Shown: positions 15,536-22,349 of the stretch, one piece after another
Position numbering within the stretch: position 1 is the stretch's first letter
Layout of the letters: every line of letters starts with the position of its first letter
Source of the DNA: Candidatus Zhuqueibacterota bacterium
GTDB taxonomy: Bacteria; Zhuqueibacterota; Zhuqueibacteria; Zhuqueibacterales; Zhuqueibacteraceae
NCBI GenBank assembly: GCA_022616415.1
Contig: JAKEEU010000016.1
Coordinates: 1-32,266 of the forward strand
Length of the DNA: 32,266 bases
Reading direction: 5' to 3'
Position numbers and translations under genes: made by a program
The notes under the pieces: model-generated
Databases searched by the model: none
Told to the model about the DNA's origin: nothing
Seen by the model: the letters and a program-made list of their open reading frames with translations, nothing else

Positions 15536-15889
15536 ATGATTCTCGATTATGACGAGGAAGGAGATATTCTGGAAGTCATCTTTGACGAACGCTTGCACCG
15601 CGCGGAGGTCGAAAAAGCGGCTTATCGCTTGCGCGATGGCTTCATGTTATTTGTGGCGGCTGATTCGATGAAACCGGTTCAACTCACCATCGTCAACTAT
15701 TGCCGTCTTGCAGAGTTGCCGGTGGTGCCTTTTGATGGATGGCAAAAGCTAAAAAAAGCTGCTAAAAAGCAATTATTGCCTATCGTCACCTCCCCGCCGG
15801 TATCGACGTTTTTGAAGCTTGATGCCCAAACCGGTTACGGTCATCTTACCAGCATTGCGATGCCGGAAATGTTTTCGCTGGCTGCTTGA
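15536..15889 (+). CDS. DUF2283-like protein, copy 1
   Basis: 117-aa protein opening with MILDYDEEGDILEVIFDE, the pattern of DUF2283 (tyrosine-aspartate N-terminal strand, then D-x-L-x-V). DUF2283 proteins are small and often lie next to toxin-like genes, where they are taken as possible antitoxins. The C-terminal part (FLKLDAQTGYGHLTS) goes beyond the usual short domain and is conserved in the paralog 12 bp downstream. GGAG lies about 8 nt before the ATG. No membrane segment or DNA-binding motif is seen. Together with the remnant just upstream, it could be an orphan antitoxin; this is inference. Confidence 0.75.
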   Translation: MILDYDEEGDILEVIFDERLHRAEVEKAAYRLRDGFMLFVAADSMKPVQLTIVNYCRLAELPVVPFDGWQKLKKAAKKQLLPIVTSPPVSTFLKLDAQTGYGHLTSIAMPEMFSLAA

Positions 15890-15901
15890 TTTAATCTTGC
15901 T

Positions 15902-16249
15902 ATGCGACTTTCATACGATTCGGAAGGCGACGTGCTGAATGTCATTTTTGACGAGCGCTTGCGTCGTGCTCCAAAGATTGCTTACGAGTTGCGCGATGGG
16001 TTCATTTTGTGCCTTGCCGTTGATTCGATGAAGCCAATCCAATTGACTGTGGTTAACTACCAACGTCTGGCGCAACGGCCAACGATTCATTTTAGTGGAT
16101 GGAAAAAGCTTGAGGCAACTGAAAGAAAAAGGTTGTTGCCCATCCTCAATTCTTCTGCTGTCTCAGCCTTTTTGAAATTGGACCCCCAAAGCGGCTACGG
16201 CCATCTTACCAGCCTGCCAATGCTGGAGACGTTATCGCTCGCTGCATAG
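15902..16249 (+). CDS. DUF2283-like protein, copy 2 (tandem paralog)
   Basis: 115-aa paralog of the preceding gene. Both share YDxEGDxLxVIFDERL, the LRDGFxLxxAxDSMKPxQLT block, the FxGWxKL segment, and the closing GYGHLTSxxMxExxSLAA. Copy 2 lacks two residues after the first strand. High similarity over the whole length indicates a local tandem duplication followed by divergence. The start ATG follows 12 bp after the previous stop; the nucleotidyltransferase ATG comes 2 bp after this stop, so these genes are probably one transcript. No strong Shine-Dalgarno is seen, so reinitiation after copy 1 is possible. Confidence 0.75.
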   Translation: MRLSYDSEGDVLNVIFDERLRRAPKIAYELRDGFILCLAVDSMKPIQLTVVNYQRLAQRPTIHFSGWKKLEATERKRLLPILNSSAVSAFLKLDPQSGYGHLTSLPMLETLSLAA

Positions 16250-16251
16250 CC

Positions 16252-16716
16252 ATGTTAGATTTATACGCTGAATTTGAAAAGGCGCTGGACGCACTAGAAC
16301 AGCACCAAATCAACTACGCGCTGTGCGGCGGCTTGGCCGTTACTCTTTTAGCGCAACCGCGATTTACGGAGGATATAGACATCCTGGTGTCTCCCGATGA
16401 TTGCGAACGCTGCAAAGCAATTTTACAACCGCTGGGGTTCAAATTCTTTTCGACCCCCATGCGCTTTGACAACGATATTGTCGAAGTGCACAAATTGACC
16501 AAAATTGATCCGGGCGATCATGATTATATTTTTTTGGATGTGATCTCGGCCATTTCTCCGGTTGCTCGAGAAATTTTGTCACAGCGGATTCGGCTGGCTT
16601 GGAAGGACAAACAAGTATGGGTGGTTTCGCGCCCGGGGTTGATTAAACTCAAGGAAGCTTCAAAACGGCCCAAAGATCAACTTGATATTGACGCTCTAAA
16701 AGGTGAATCGAAGTGA
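16252..16716 (+). CDS. Nucleotidyltransferase-fold protein (MNT/AbiEii/DUF6036-like)
   Basis: 154-aa protein with the minimal nucleotidyltransferase signature: YALCGGLAV (22-30) as the GG motif, followed by RFTEDIDILV (37-46) holding the Asp-x-Asp metal pair. A later aspartate-rich strand, YIFLDVI, is a candidate third acidic site. The C-terminus RPKDQLDIDAL is typical of single-domain families encoded near toxin-antitoxin and abortive-infection loci, where they transfer nucleotides to RNA or to a partner protein. It begins 2 bp after DUF2283 copy 2, and its TGA overlaps the GTG start of the next gene. A role as one half of a two-component defence or TA module is likely but not shown. Confidence 0.8.
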   Translation: MLDLYAEFEKALDALEQHQINYALCGGLAVTLLAQPRFTEDIDILVSPDDCERCKAILQPLGFKFFSTPMRFDNDIVEVHKLTKIDPGDHDYIFLDVISAISPVAREILSQRIRLAWKDKQVWVVSRPGLIKLKEASKRPKDQLDIDALKGESK

Positions 16717-17057
16717 ATCTGCCCAAACGAACTCTTGAACAAAAGATCCAACGCGTCTCGCAAATGCGGCGGCTCGGCTTGAGCTTGCGCGAGGCGTATG
16801 AAAGGCAGTTTTTGTTGCCCCAGTGGCTCGCGCGCTTTGAGGTTTTGTGTAACTTGCCTCCCGGGCAATTTCCCACACAATTTTCTCGCCATGATATTGA
16901 TGCCTTGCGCGCCGGCATTCGTAAAAACTGGGCGGAAGGGCGCTATGCTGTAATTGTCGAAGTCGCCGACAAATTGCCTGTCGTGGTTCTGCAACAAAAT
17001 CACGTGTTAGCTGCTTTCATTGGCGCCGCGCGAGAGCAGCTCAGGCAAGAGGCCTGA
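16713..17057 (+). CDS. Hypothetical partner of the nucleotidyltransferase, 114 aa
   Basis: Starts with GTG in a GTGA overlap with the upstream stop; GGTGAA precedes it as a weak ribosome site. The product is soluble, basic at the N-terminus (LPKRTLEQKIQRVSQMRR) and predicted helical at first, ending in a region with hydrophobic beta-like strands (YAVIVEVADKLPVVVLQQ). I do not recognise the family. The HEPN R-x4-6-H motif, normal in partners of MNT proteins, is not evident, so it is not an obvious HEPN toxin. Its 3' end occurs a second time, decayed, at 15261-15356. Confidence 0.65.
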   Translation: MNLPKRTLEQKIQRVSQMRRLGLSLREAYERQFLLPQWLARFEVLCNLPPGQFPTQFSRHDIDALRAGIRKNWAEGRYAVIVEVADKLPVVVLQQNHVLAAFIGAAREQLRQEA

Positions 17058-17085
17058 CGAATCTTCTGCTTGCTAATTTTTCAAA
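16986..17085 (+). repeat. Right copy of diverged ~95-bp direct repeat
   Basis: Covers the last about 70 bp of the hypothetical gene and 28 bp after its stop. It pairs with 15261-15356; similarity ends at the same point, TTTTTCAAA, in both copies. Confidence 0.7.
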
Positions 17086-17102
17086 CTGCGCCGAAAACAA
17101 AG

Positions 17103-17139
17103 ACGCCGGCCCCGAAATCGAGGCCGGCGTTATTGTTTT
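17103..17139. terminator. Bidirectional intrinsic terminator
   Basis: ACGCCGGCC (17103-17111) pairs with GGCCGGCGT (17122-17130). On the plus strand it is followed by TATTGTTTTG and on the minus strand by CTTTGTTTTC. It lies between the convergent accessory island and S9 peptidase genes and can serve both. Confidence 0.75.
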
Positions 17140-17141
17140 GC

Positions 17142-19205
17142 CTAATCCGACGTCTTCTGCCCGCCGTTTTTCCCGCGAATATACTGCTCGAACCAACCCA
17201 ATAAACGATTGCCGGCATCGAGAATGAATTTCGGCTCCTGCAGGCCATGAGGCATGCGCGGATAAACCACCATCTGCACCGGACAGCCTTGCTGCTTTAA
17301 CGCGTTGTAAAATTCCTGGCCTTGCGAGAGCGGCACGCGCAGGTCTTTCTCGCCGTGCAAAATCAGTGTCGGCGTCGAAACGCCTTTCACGTTGAACATC
17401 GCCGAGTGCTTTTGGTACGCCGCGAGATTATCCCACGGCTGCCCGAGAAAATAATCCGGCAGAAAGCCGGGAATATCCGCGGTGCCGGTGAAGCTCATCA
17501 GATTGGTCACACCCGCGCCGACCGAAGCGGCTTTAAAGCGCTTGGTGCGCGTGATGATGAACGAGGTCATGAACCCGCCGTAGCTCCAGCCCATCACGCC
17601 GAGACTATCCGGATGCACGACGCCTTTTTCGATGAGCAGATCCACGCCGGCCATGTCGTCATCGTAATCACCGAAACCCCAGTCGTTGATATTGGCGCGC
17701 TGGAACTCGATGCCGTAGCCGCTACTGCCGCGCGGGTTGGGGCGCAGCACGACGTAGCCCGCCGCCGCAAACGCCTGCAGCGGATAAACGCTCGAACCGG
17801 CAGTGTAATTTTCCACGAAGACGCCCGCCGGCCCGCCGTGAATGTTCAATAATAAAGGATATTTTCGTCCCGCTGAATAATCGGCCGGATACGTGACGAG
17901 GCCTTCAATTTCCTTGCCGTCTTTGGATTTCCACTTGACCACTTCGGTGCGTCCCATCGGCAGATTCGGAAAGTCGCCATTGACGTTGGTAATTTTGATG
18001 GGCGCAAATTTGGCGGTGGCGGAAACCACGACTTGCGGCAATTGTTCGGGAGTTTGATGAACGACGGCCAGCGTTTTCGCGTCTTTGCTGAATGAGGCGC
18101 CGCCAAAGATGCCATTGCCGGTGGTGATCACGCGCGGCTTGCCGCCATTCACCGGCATGGCAAAAATGCGCGGCGAAGTGTGCTCGGTTTCGCTGTAGTA
18201 AATTTCTTTGCCATCCGCCGACCAGCCGAGAATGTTGGCTTGATCGTCGTGGGTTTTGCTTAGTTTTCTGGGTTCACCGCCGTTGATCGACAGGACATAA
18301 ATGTCGTTCCGGCTTGCCCACCGGGTATCGCCGCCATCATAGCCAAAGGCAATCCATTGCCCATCGGGTGAAAATTTGGGATCGCCGGCCACGGTTTTGC
18401 TGAAGAACGGTTTGACCGCGCCGCTATCTGAAGGAACGAGCGAGATTTTTCCCGTCGGCCAATCATTGACACGCGGCGTGGCTTGATGAGCGAAAACGAT
18501 CCATTTGCCGTCCGGCGACCAATCAAAACTGCCCACGTGAAAATCGCCTTTGGTCAAACGTTTGGCCGGCCGCTCGCCCTTTTCATTTTTCTCGACCGGA
18601 ATCGTATAAAGATGGGAAAATTTAAAATTCTCATCGACGACGATGGCATCGCGCTTCTCCTTGTTGTCTTTCTCCTCCTGCTCGGTCAACGGATCGTTCA
18701 TGGTGTACGCGATGCGCTTGCCGTCCGCTGACCAGGCGAAATTGCTCACGGCGCTTTTGGCCTCGGTGAGTTTTTCGGCTTCGCCGCCGGTGGGGCGAAT
18801 TAGCCAGATTTGATTTTTCTCGCCGCCGCGCGCAGAGAGAAACGCCAGCCGGTTGCCGTCCGGCGACCATTTCGGATTGGTGCACGACTTGTCGCCTTGG
18901 GTAAATTGAAAATCAGTTTTGCCGTCGGCGCTCGCCAAAAAGATGTGCGTGCGATACTCGCTCTTTTCGCCCTCCATGAGCGGCTCGGAAACCGTGTACG
19001 CCACCCACTTGCCGTCAGGTGAAATGGCAATGCCGCCGAGTCGTTTGTATTTGATCATCACTTCCGGCGTCCACTTCGACGGCTTGGCGTCCTGGGCAAA
19101 AGCTAGCCCCGACCCCAACATAAAAAATGCCATCCACAAAAAGGCGGTGGGCCAATTTATAAACGGCGTCGATTGGGAATGGTAACAACGTCTGTTGCAA
19201 CGCAT
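17142..19205 (-). CDS. Secreted S9 family prolyl oligopeptidase (DPP/acylaminoacyl-peptidase type)
   Basis: 687-aa serine peptidase with an N-terminal signal (hydrophobic stretch ending in LAFAQ). A WD40-like beta-propeller spans about 40-400 with many SPDGK/SADGK repeats, and the alpha/beta hydrolase domain follows. The triad is Ser541 in GWSYGGF, Asp621 in HGEKDLRVP and His653 in MPHGL. It should release dipeptides or acylated residues from short peptides outside the cytoplasm; HGGPAG supplies the oxyanion region. The start is ATG 19205, 7 nt after a perfect AAGGAGG; the longer ORF start at 19223 would translate the Shine-Dalgarno itself. It is a single gene on the minus strand with a shared terminator at its end. 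Confidence 0.92.
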   Translation of the reverse strand: MRCNRRCYHSQSTPFINWPTAFLWMAFFMLGSGLAFAQDAKPSKWTPEVMIKYKRLGGIAISPDGKWVAYTVSEPLMEGEKSEYRTHIFLASADGKTDFQFTQGDKSCTNPKWSPDGNRLAFLSARGGEKNQIWLIRPTGGEAEKLTEAKSAVSNFAWSADGKRIAYTMNDPLTEQEEKDNKEKRDAIVVDENFKFSHLYTIPVEKNEKGERPAKRLTKGDFHVGSFDWSPDGKWIVFAHQATPRVNDWPTGKISLVPSDSGAVKPFFSKTVAGDPKFSPDGQWIAFGYDGGDTRWASRNDIYVLSINGGEPRKLSKTHDDQANILGWSADGKEIYYSETEHTSPRIFAMPVNGGKPRVITTGNGIFGGASFSKDAKTLAVVHQTPEQLPQVVVSATAKFAPIKITNVNGDFPNLPMGRTEVVKWKSKDGKEIEGLVTYPADYSAGRKYPLLLNIHGGPAGVFVENYTAGSSVYPLQAFAAAGYVVLRPNPRGSSGYGIEFQRANINDWGFGDYDDDMAGVDLLIEKGVVHPDSLGVMGWSYGGFMTSFIITRTKRFKAASVGAGVTNLMSFTGTADIPGFLPDYFLGQPWDNLAAYQKHSAMFNVKGVSTPTLILHGEKDLRVPLSQGQEFYNALKQQGCPVQMVVYPRMPHGLQEPKFILDAGNRLLGWFEQYIRGKNGGQKTSD

Positions 19206-19264
19206 AACGCGCCTCCTTATCAAGAATTACTTGGGGAACAGGTGACCTATCAGAAAAATGACGG

Positions 19265-19293
19265 ATTTTATCGGCGTTTGTTCAACGCCCCAA
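19265..19293 (-). promoter_or_regulatory. Possible promoter of the S9 peptidase gene
   Basis: On the minus strand TTGGGG (19293-19288) and TAAAAT (19270-19265) are 17 bp apart, about 60 bp before the ATG. A small hairpin, GGCGTT/AACGCC (19273-19289), lies in the spacer. The -35 match is poor. Confidence 0.3.
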
Positions 19294-19384
19294 CTAATCG
19301 CTTGACTTTGTGGCGAGCGTTGCTTATCGTTCCAATAAGATTAATTAATTCTTTTCCCAAATGAGCGCATTCGAAAAGCGGCTC

Positions 19385-19413
19385 TTGATTTTATGCTGAA
19401 TACTTTGTATCTT
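19385..19413 (+). promoter_or_regulatory. Candidate promoter of the toxin-antitoxin pair
   Basis: TTGATT (19385-19390) and TATCTT (19408-19413) are separated by 17 bp. The -10 box is the same as in the candidate promoter at 30991-31019. The start codon lies about 50 bp downstream. Confidence 0.42.
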
Positions 19414-19464
19414 TAAAGCATGCAAAAAATCGTCTCCTAAATAAGCTTTTTGTGAGGCACGAAT

Positions 19465-19692
19465 ATGGAAAGCTTGCTGGTAAATCTCACCTATGAAATT
19501 GAATTAAAGGAGGGGGAAGCCTTTTCATTTCCTGAACAGGCAGTGAAGCATATTCCGCCTGGGAAATGGTGGATTAGTATCACGCCTGCTCCACAGCAGA
19601 ATAATGGCAAACAGGTGCGCAATCATAGCGCATTCTTGAATAGTTACCTTGATGAAGATGAGGGGCTTTATGATGACTATCCAACCAGGTGA
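19465..19692 (+). CDS. Putative antitoxin upstream of a MazF/PemK-like toxin
   Basis: 75-aa acidic protein whose last 20 bp overlap the toxin gene. I see no known antitoxin domain. The N-terminus could form beta strands (SLLVNLTYEIELKEG), and the C-terminal tail is acidic and polar (YLDEDEGLYDDYP), as in the disordered toxin-binding tails of many antitoxins. Position, size, charge and overlap are the evidence for the role; the family is not recognised. GAGG lies 7 nt before the ATG. A promoter candidate lies at 19385-19413. Confidence 0.6.
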   Translation: MESLLVNLTYEIELKEGEAFSFPEQAVKHIPPGKWWISITPAPQQNNGKQVRNHSAFLNSYLDEDEGLYDDYPTR

Positions 19693-19999
19693 ATTTTGGG
19701 TGGCCGATATACCCTTTACCAATGCCACTGCTTCCAAGAAACGACCGGTTCTGGTGCTTTGGCTTGATGGTGCGGACGCCGTTGTTGCTGCCGTCACAAC
19801 CGCTTTGCCTCGCGGCAATACGGACGTTTCACTTCATGAGTGGCAAAAGGAAGGACTGCGCAAGCCTTCCGTTGTCCGATTATCGCGATTGGATTGTTTG
19901 GAGCAAACTCTGCTCATCGGACGAGTTGGGGCTATTGCACAAAGCGATGCACAAACAGTATTACAAGCCTGGTCCCACCACGTTAAACCACAATTCTAA
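19673..19999 (+). CDS. MazF/PemK-family type II toxin (endoribonuclease fold)
   Basis: 108-aa protein with the SH3-like barrel pattern of MazF/PemK ribonucleases: GEFWVADIPF at 6-15, then KKRPVLVL (22-29) with the conserved Arg24-Pro25, and TTALPRGNTDV (42-52) in place of the usual third-strand T/S motif. Known members cut mRNA and are neutralised by the partner antitoxin. Two adjacent ATGs at 19670 and 19673 follow GAGGGG; either may be used. It overlaps the antitoxin gene by 20 bp or more. It ends 9 bp before the homocysteine methyltransferase gene, so it may share that transcript. Confidence 0.8.
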   Translation: MTIQPGEFWVADIPFTNATASKKRPVLVLWLDGADAVVAAVTTALPRGNTDVSLHEWQKEGLRKPSVVRLSRLDCLEQTLLIGRVGAIAQSDAQTVLQAWSHHVKPQF

Positions 20000-20008
20000 A
20001 TAAGCCAA

Positions 20009-20914
20009 ATGTCTTTGCTCTCGAAATTAAACTCTGGCATCATCCTCCTCTGCGACGGCGCGACGGGCACGGAGCTGCAAAAGCGCGGCATGCCGACCGG
20101 CGTATGTCCGGAAGAATATAATATCACCCATCCGGAAATCGTGCAAGGAATTTATCGCGATTATTACGCGGCCGGTTCGGATATTGTGGAGACCAACACT
20201 TTCGGCGCCAACCGTTCGAGGCTCACCATGCACGATTTCGAGCGCCGCGTCGCGGAATTTTGTAAAGCTTCCGCGCAATTGGCGCGCGAGATTTGTCCGG
20301 CGGGCAAATTTGTCGCCGGCTCAGTGGGACCCACAGGCGATATTATCGAACCGCTTGGACCGCGCACCGTGCAGGAAGCTTATGACATTTTCGCCGAGCA
20401 GGCGGTCGCGCTTGCGGAAGGCGGCGTGGACGTCGTCTTCGTTGAAACCATGATGGCGGCGGAAGAAGCCGAGATTGCCGTTCGCGCCGTGAAAGAAAAA
20501 ACCAATTTGCCGGTAGTGGCGACGATGACGTTCGAATTGGGCAAAGCCGGTCTGCGCACGATGTGGGGCGTGGACGTTGCAACCGCAGTTCGCAGGCTCA
20601 CGGCTGCAGGCGCAGACGTAATCGGCGCCAACTGCGGCCGCGGCTTCGACGAGATGATCGCCATCATTCAGGAAATGCGGCCGCTCACGCGCAAGCCCAT
20701 CATCGCCCAATCCAATGCCGGCATTCCCGAATGGGTTGACGGTATGTCGGTTTACAATGAAACGCCTGAAGTCATTCAACCCCGGGCCGAAAAGCTGTTG
20801 CATCTTGGCGTGAATATTCTCGGCGGCTGCTGCGGCACCGGGCCGGAGCATATCGGGACGATGCGGATGTTGGTTGATGCGTTCATGGCAAAACGCTCAT
20901 ATTTTATTTTATAA
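20009..20914 (+). CDS. Homocysteine S-methyltransferase domain protein (MetH N-terminal/MmuM type)
   Basis: 301-aa zinc-dependent methyltransferase of the homocysteine-binding barrel family. Zinc ligands are seen in order: Cys209 in GANCGRG, then Cys274-Cys275 in GGCCGTGPEH. The N-terminal LCDGATGTELQKRGM matches the first strand and loop of the barrel. The family transfers a methyl group to homocysteine to give methionine, from S-methylmethionine, cobalamin or another donor. The other MetH domains are missing here, so the donor is unknown; it could be a stand-alone partner of a separate corrinoid protein. No Shine-Dalgarno is visible before ATG 20009, only 9 bp after the toxin stop, which suggests coupling. 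Confidence 0.9.
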   Translation: MSLLSKLNSGIILLCDGATGTELQKRGMPTGVCPEEYNITHPEIVQGIYRDYYAAGSDIVETNTFGANRSRLTMHDFERRVAEFCKASAQLAREICPAGKFVAGSVGPTGDIIEPLGPRTVQEAYDIFAEQAVALAEGGVDVVFVETMMAAEEAEIAVRAVKEKTNLPVVATMTFELGKAGLRTMWGVDVATAVRRLTAAGADVIGANCGRGFDEMIAIIQEMRPLTRKPIIAQSNAGIPEWVDGMSVYNETPEVIQPRAEKLLHLGVNILGGCCGTGPEHIGTMRMLVDAFMAKRSYFIL

Positions 20915-21006
20915 CGCTTGAGTGAATTACGCAGCACGACCATTGCTGCAACCAAAATGAATTGTCAATTGACAATTTAAAACCTTCGCGGTATGGAGAT
21001 TTTACA

Positions 21007-21384
21007 ATGGCCACTTACGATCCAGCCGAATCTCACGACCAGAATTTTAAAACGATCATCGTGGAAAATCCTTGGGATGCCATCACTTTTGCCATGCCCA
21101 AGTGCGTCAATTCCTTCCAGCACGAGCCGGAGATTATCGCCATTCGTGAAGAGACGCTCAAGACTTTTTTCGCCGAGTCTTTTGTGAGAACGGATGTGCC
21201 TTTGCTGGTTAGATATGATGACGTCGCCTTCACGTTTCTCGTCGAGCACGAACACGACCCCGACGCGTTTTCAATCCAAAACAAATATCTTGACTTTCTC
21301 TCGTACTATTTTAATTTAGGAGAGAGGGAGTGGAAGGCGTATCACGCCTACAAACAAGAGAAAAAAGAAGGTAGTTTGAAATGA
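21007..21384 (+). CDS. Rpn-like (PD-(D/E)XK) nuclease/transposase-related protein, N-terminal half
   Basis: 125 aa from ATG 21007, which has GGAG about 9 nt upstream; an earlier in-frame start at 20962 adds 15 residues without support. It opens with MATYDPAESHDQNFK, the H-D-x-x-F-K beginning of recombination-promoting nuclease (Rpn/PDDEXK_2) proteins. VRYDDVAFTFLVEHEHD then fits the core strand with the acidic motif, with Glu in place of the usual final Gln. It stops in an ATGA overlap with a DUF4351-like ORF. Full-length relatives are about 300 aa with DUF4351 at the end, so this seems to be one gene that lost its middle or was split in two. Confidence 0.65.
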   Translation: MATYDPAESHDQNFKTIIVENPWDAITFAMPKCVNSFQHEPEIIAIREETLKTFFAESFVRTDVPLLVRYDDVAFTFLVEHEHDPDAFSIQNKYLDFLSYYFNLGEREWKAYHAYKQEKKEGSLK

Positions 21385-21608
21385 TTACCACCATACTGCG
21401 AGAGCAAGCCCGCGAAGAGGGCAAACTCAAACAGAGCCCGCACTTGCTGCGCTTGCTGCTGTCGAAGCGCTTTGGCCCAATGCCGCCAGAAATCGAAAGC
21501 TCAATACGAGCACTCACCGATCTCGACCGTATTGATTCTATCATGGCACAGTTTCTGGAGCTTCGTGACTGGCAAGAAGTCAAGCAGCTTTTGCAGGGAA
21601 ATTCGTGA
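21381..21608 (+). CDS. DUF4351-like C-terminal domain protein
   Basis: 75 aa starting in an ATGA overlap with the Rpn-like ORF. SPHLLRLLLSKRFGPMPPEIESSI then LDRIDSIMAQFLELRDWQEV follows the DUF4351 pattern, a helical domain that ends many Rpn-family proteins. The end is altered: a 40-bp imperfect tandem duplication (21562-21641) places a TGA after QGNS, while the second copy encodes RDWNEVKQLLNSA and a stop in another frame. Whether the two ORFs still act together is unknown. Confidence 0.6.
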   Translation: MITTILREQAREEGKLKQSPHLLRLLLSKRFGPMPPEIESSIRALTDLDRIDSIMAQFLELRDWQEVKQLLQGNS

Positions 21609-21641
21609 CTGGAATGAGGTGAAGCAGCTTTTGAATAGTGC
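21562..21641 (+). repeat. 40-bp imperfect tandem duplication
   Basis: TTCGTGACTGG followed by AAGCAGCTTTTG occurs twice with a 40-bp period (from 21562 and from 21602). The period is not a multiple of three, so it shifts the frame at the end of the DUF4351-like gene. Confidence 0.8.
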
Positions 21642-22349
21642 GTAGGCCAGAGAGTTTTCAGACTGCTATGCAAAACTAGGTTATAATCACGGCAAAATAT
21701 TGCACAATCTTATGGCTGAATCCATGTGATCAGGAAAAAAGAGATATTATTATTACAGAGTTTAAAGCACTTGAGTAAGCTAATTGTAAAATGGTATATA
21801 AATTGCTTATATCTAATCTTTGAACTTCGTTAAAGCGCTTGTATTTTTGAGCCTTCTCCCTCGCCTCGACATCCGGCAATATCTTTGCCACTGTACAAGC
21901 GGTAGCTTGAACAAGTATCTGTTTCCCGCCTACAAAGTTTTAGGTCACGTTTTCTCGCAGATTGTTTCTTCGATGAGTTCGTTGTGGAATTGCAACCAGC
22001 GGCGATGAAGTCATCGTGCTGGCACTGACACAAAGTTGACGAACAAACTTCAATAGCAACCGTTGTTCCGGGTGAAAATGTAAGTCATGGCGAAGCGCCT
22101 TTTACCGAAGCCTGCGTCCGTGGGCGTCGCTGAGAGACATTCGCATCGACATTACAAACTGACCCTAAACGAGCTTGATCATCTTTCATCACCATTTTTC
22201 GGCTCCATTTTTTATTCACGTCCAAGGCCTGTGCTGCCAGGACGCGGCTTGGGCTTGGGAATAAAGGTCACGTGACGCGATCACGAGCATTCGTCATGGA
22301 GATGACCAGCCCCATGCTTGGGGTCGCATCGCAAATCGCGGGAGTAGTT
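21642..22349. other. Long intergenic region before susC
   Basis: About 700 bp without a gene I can support. It opens with an A/T-rich part in which TTGTAA (21784-21789) and TATATC (21808-21813) are 18 bp apart, a possible promoter with a leader of about 530 nt. Around 21990-22040, SGDEVIVLALTQS and a stop can be read in one frame next to DCFFDEFVVELQPA in another; this may be a decayed gene end. AGGTCACGT occurs twice (21942-21950 and 22265-22273). No known riboswitch is recognised. Confidence 0.4.

Noticed and set aside
21820..22008. 62-codon ORF before susC
   Set aside because: No ribosome site, no domain, and it lies in what looks like decayed sequence.
22268..22277. GTCACGTGAC perfect palindrome
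   Set aside because: A 10-bp palindrome alone is common; only the recurring AGGTCACGT word was kept as a low-interest finding.
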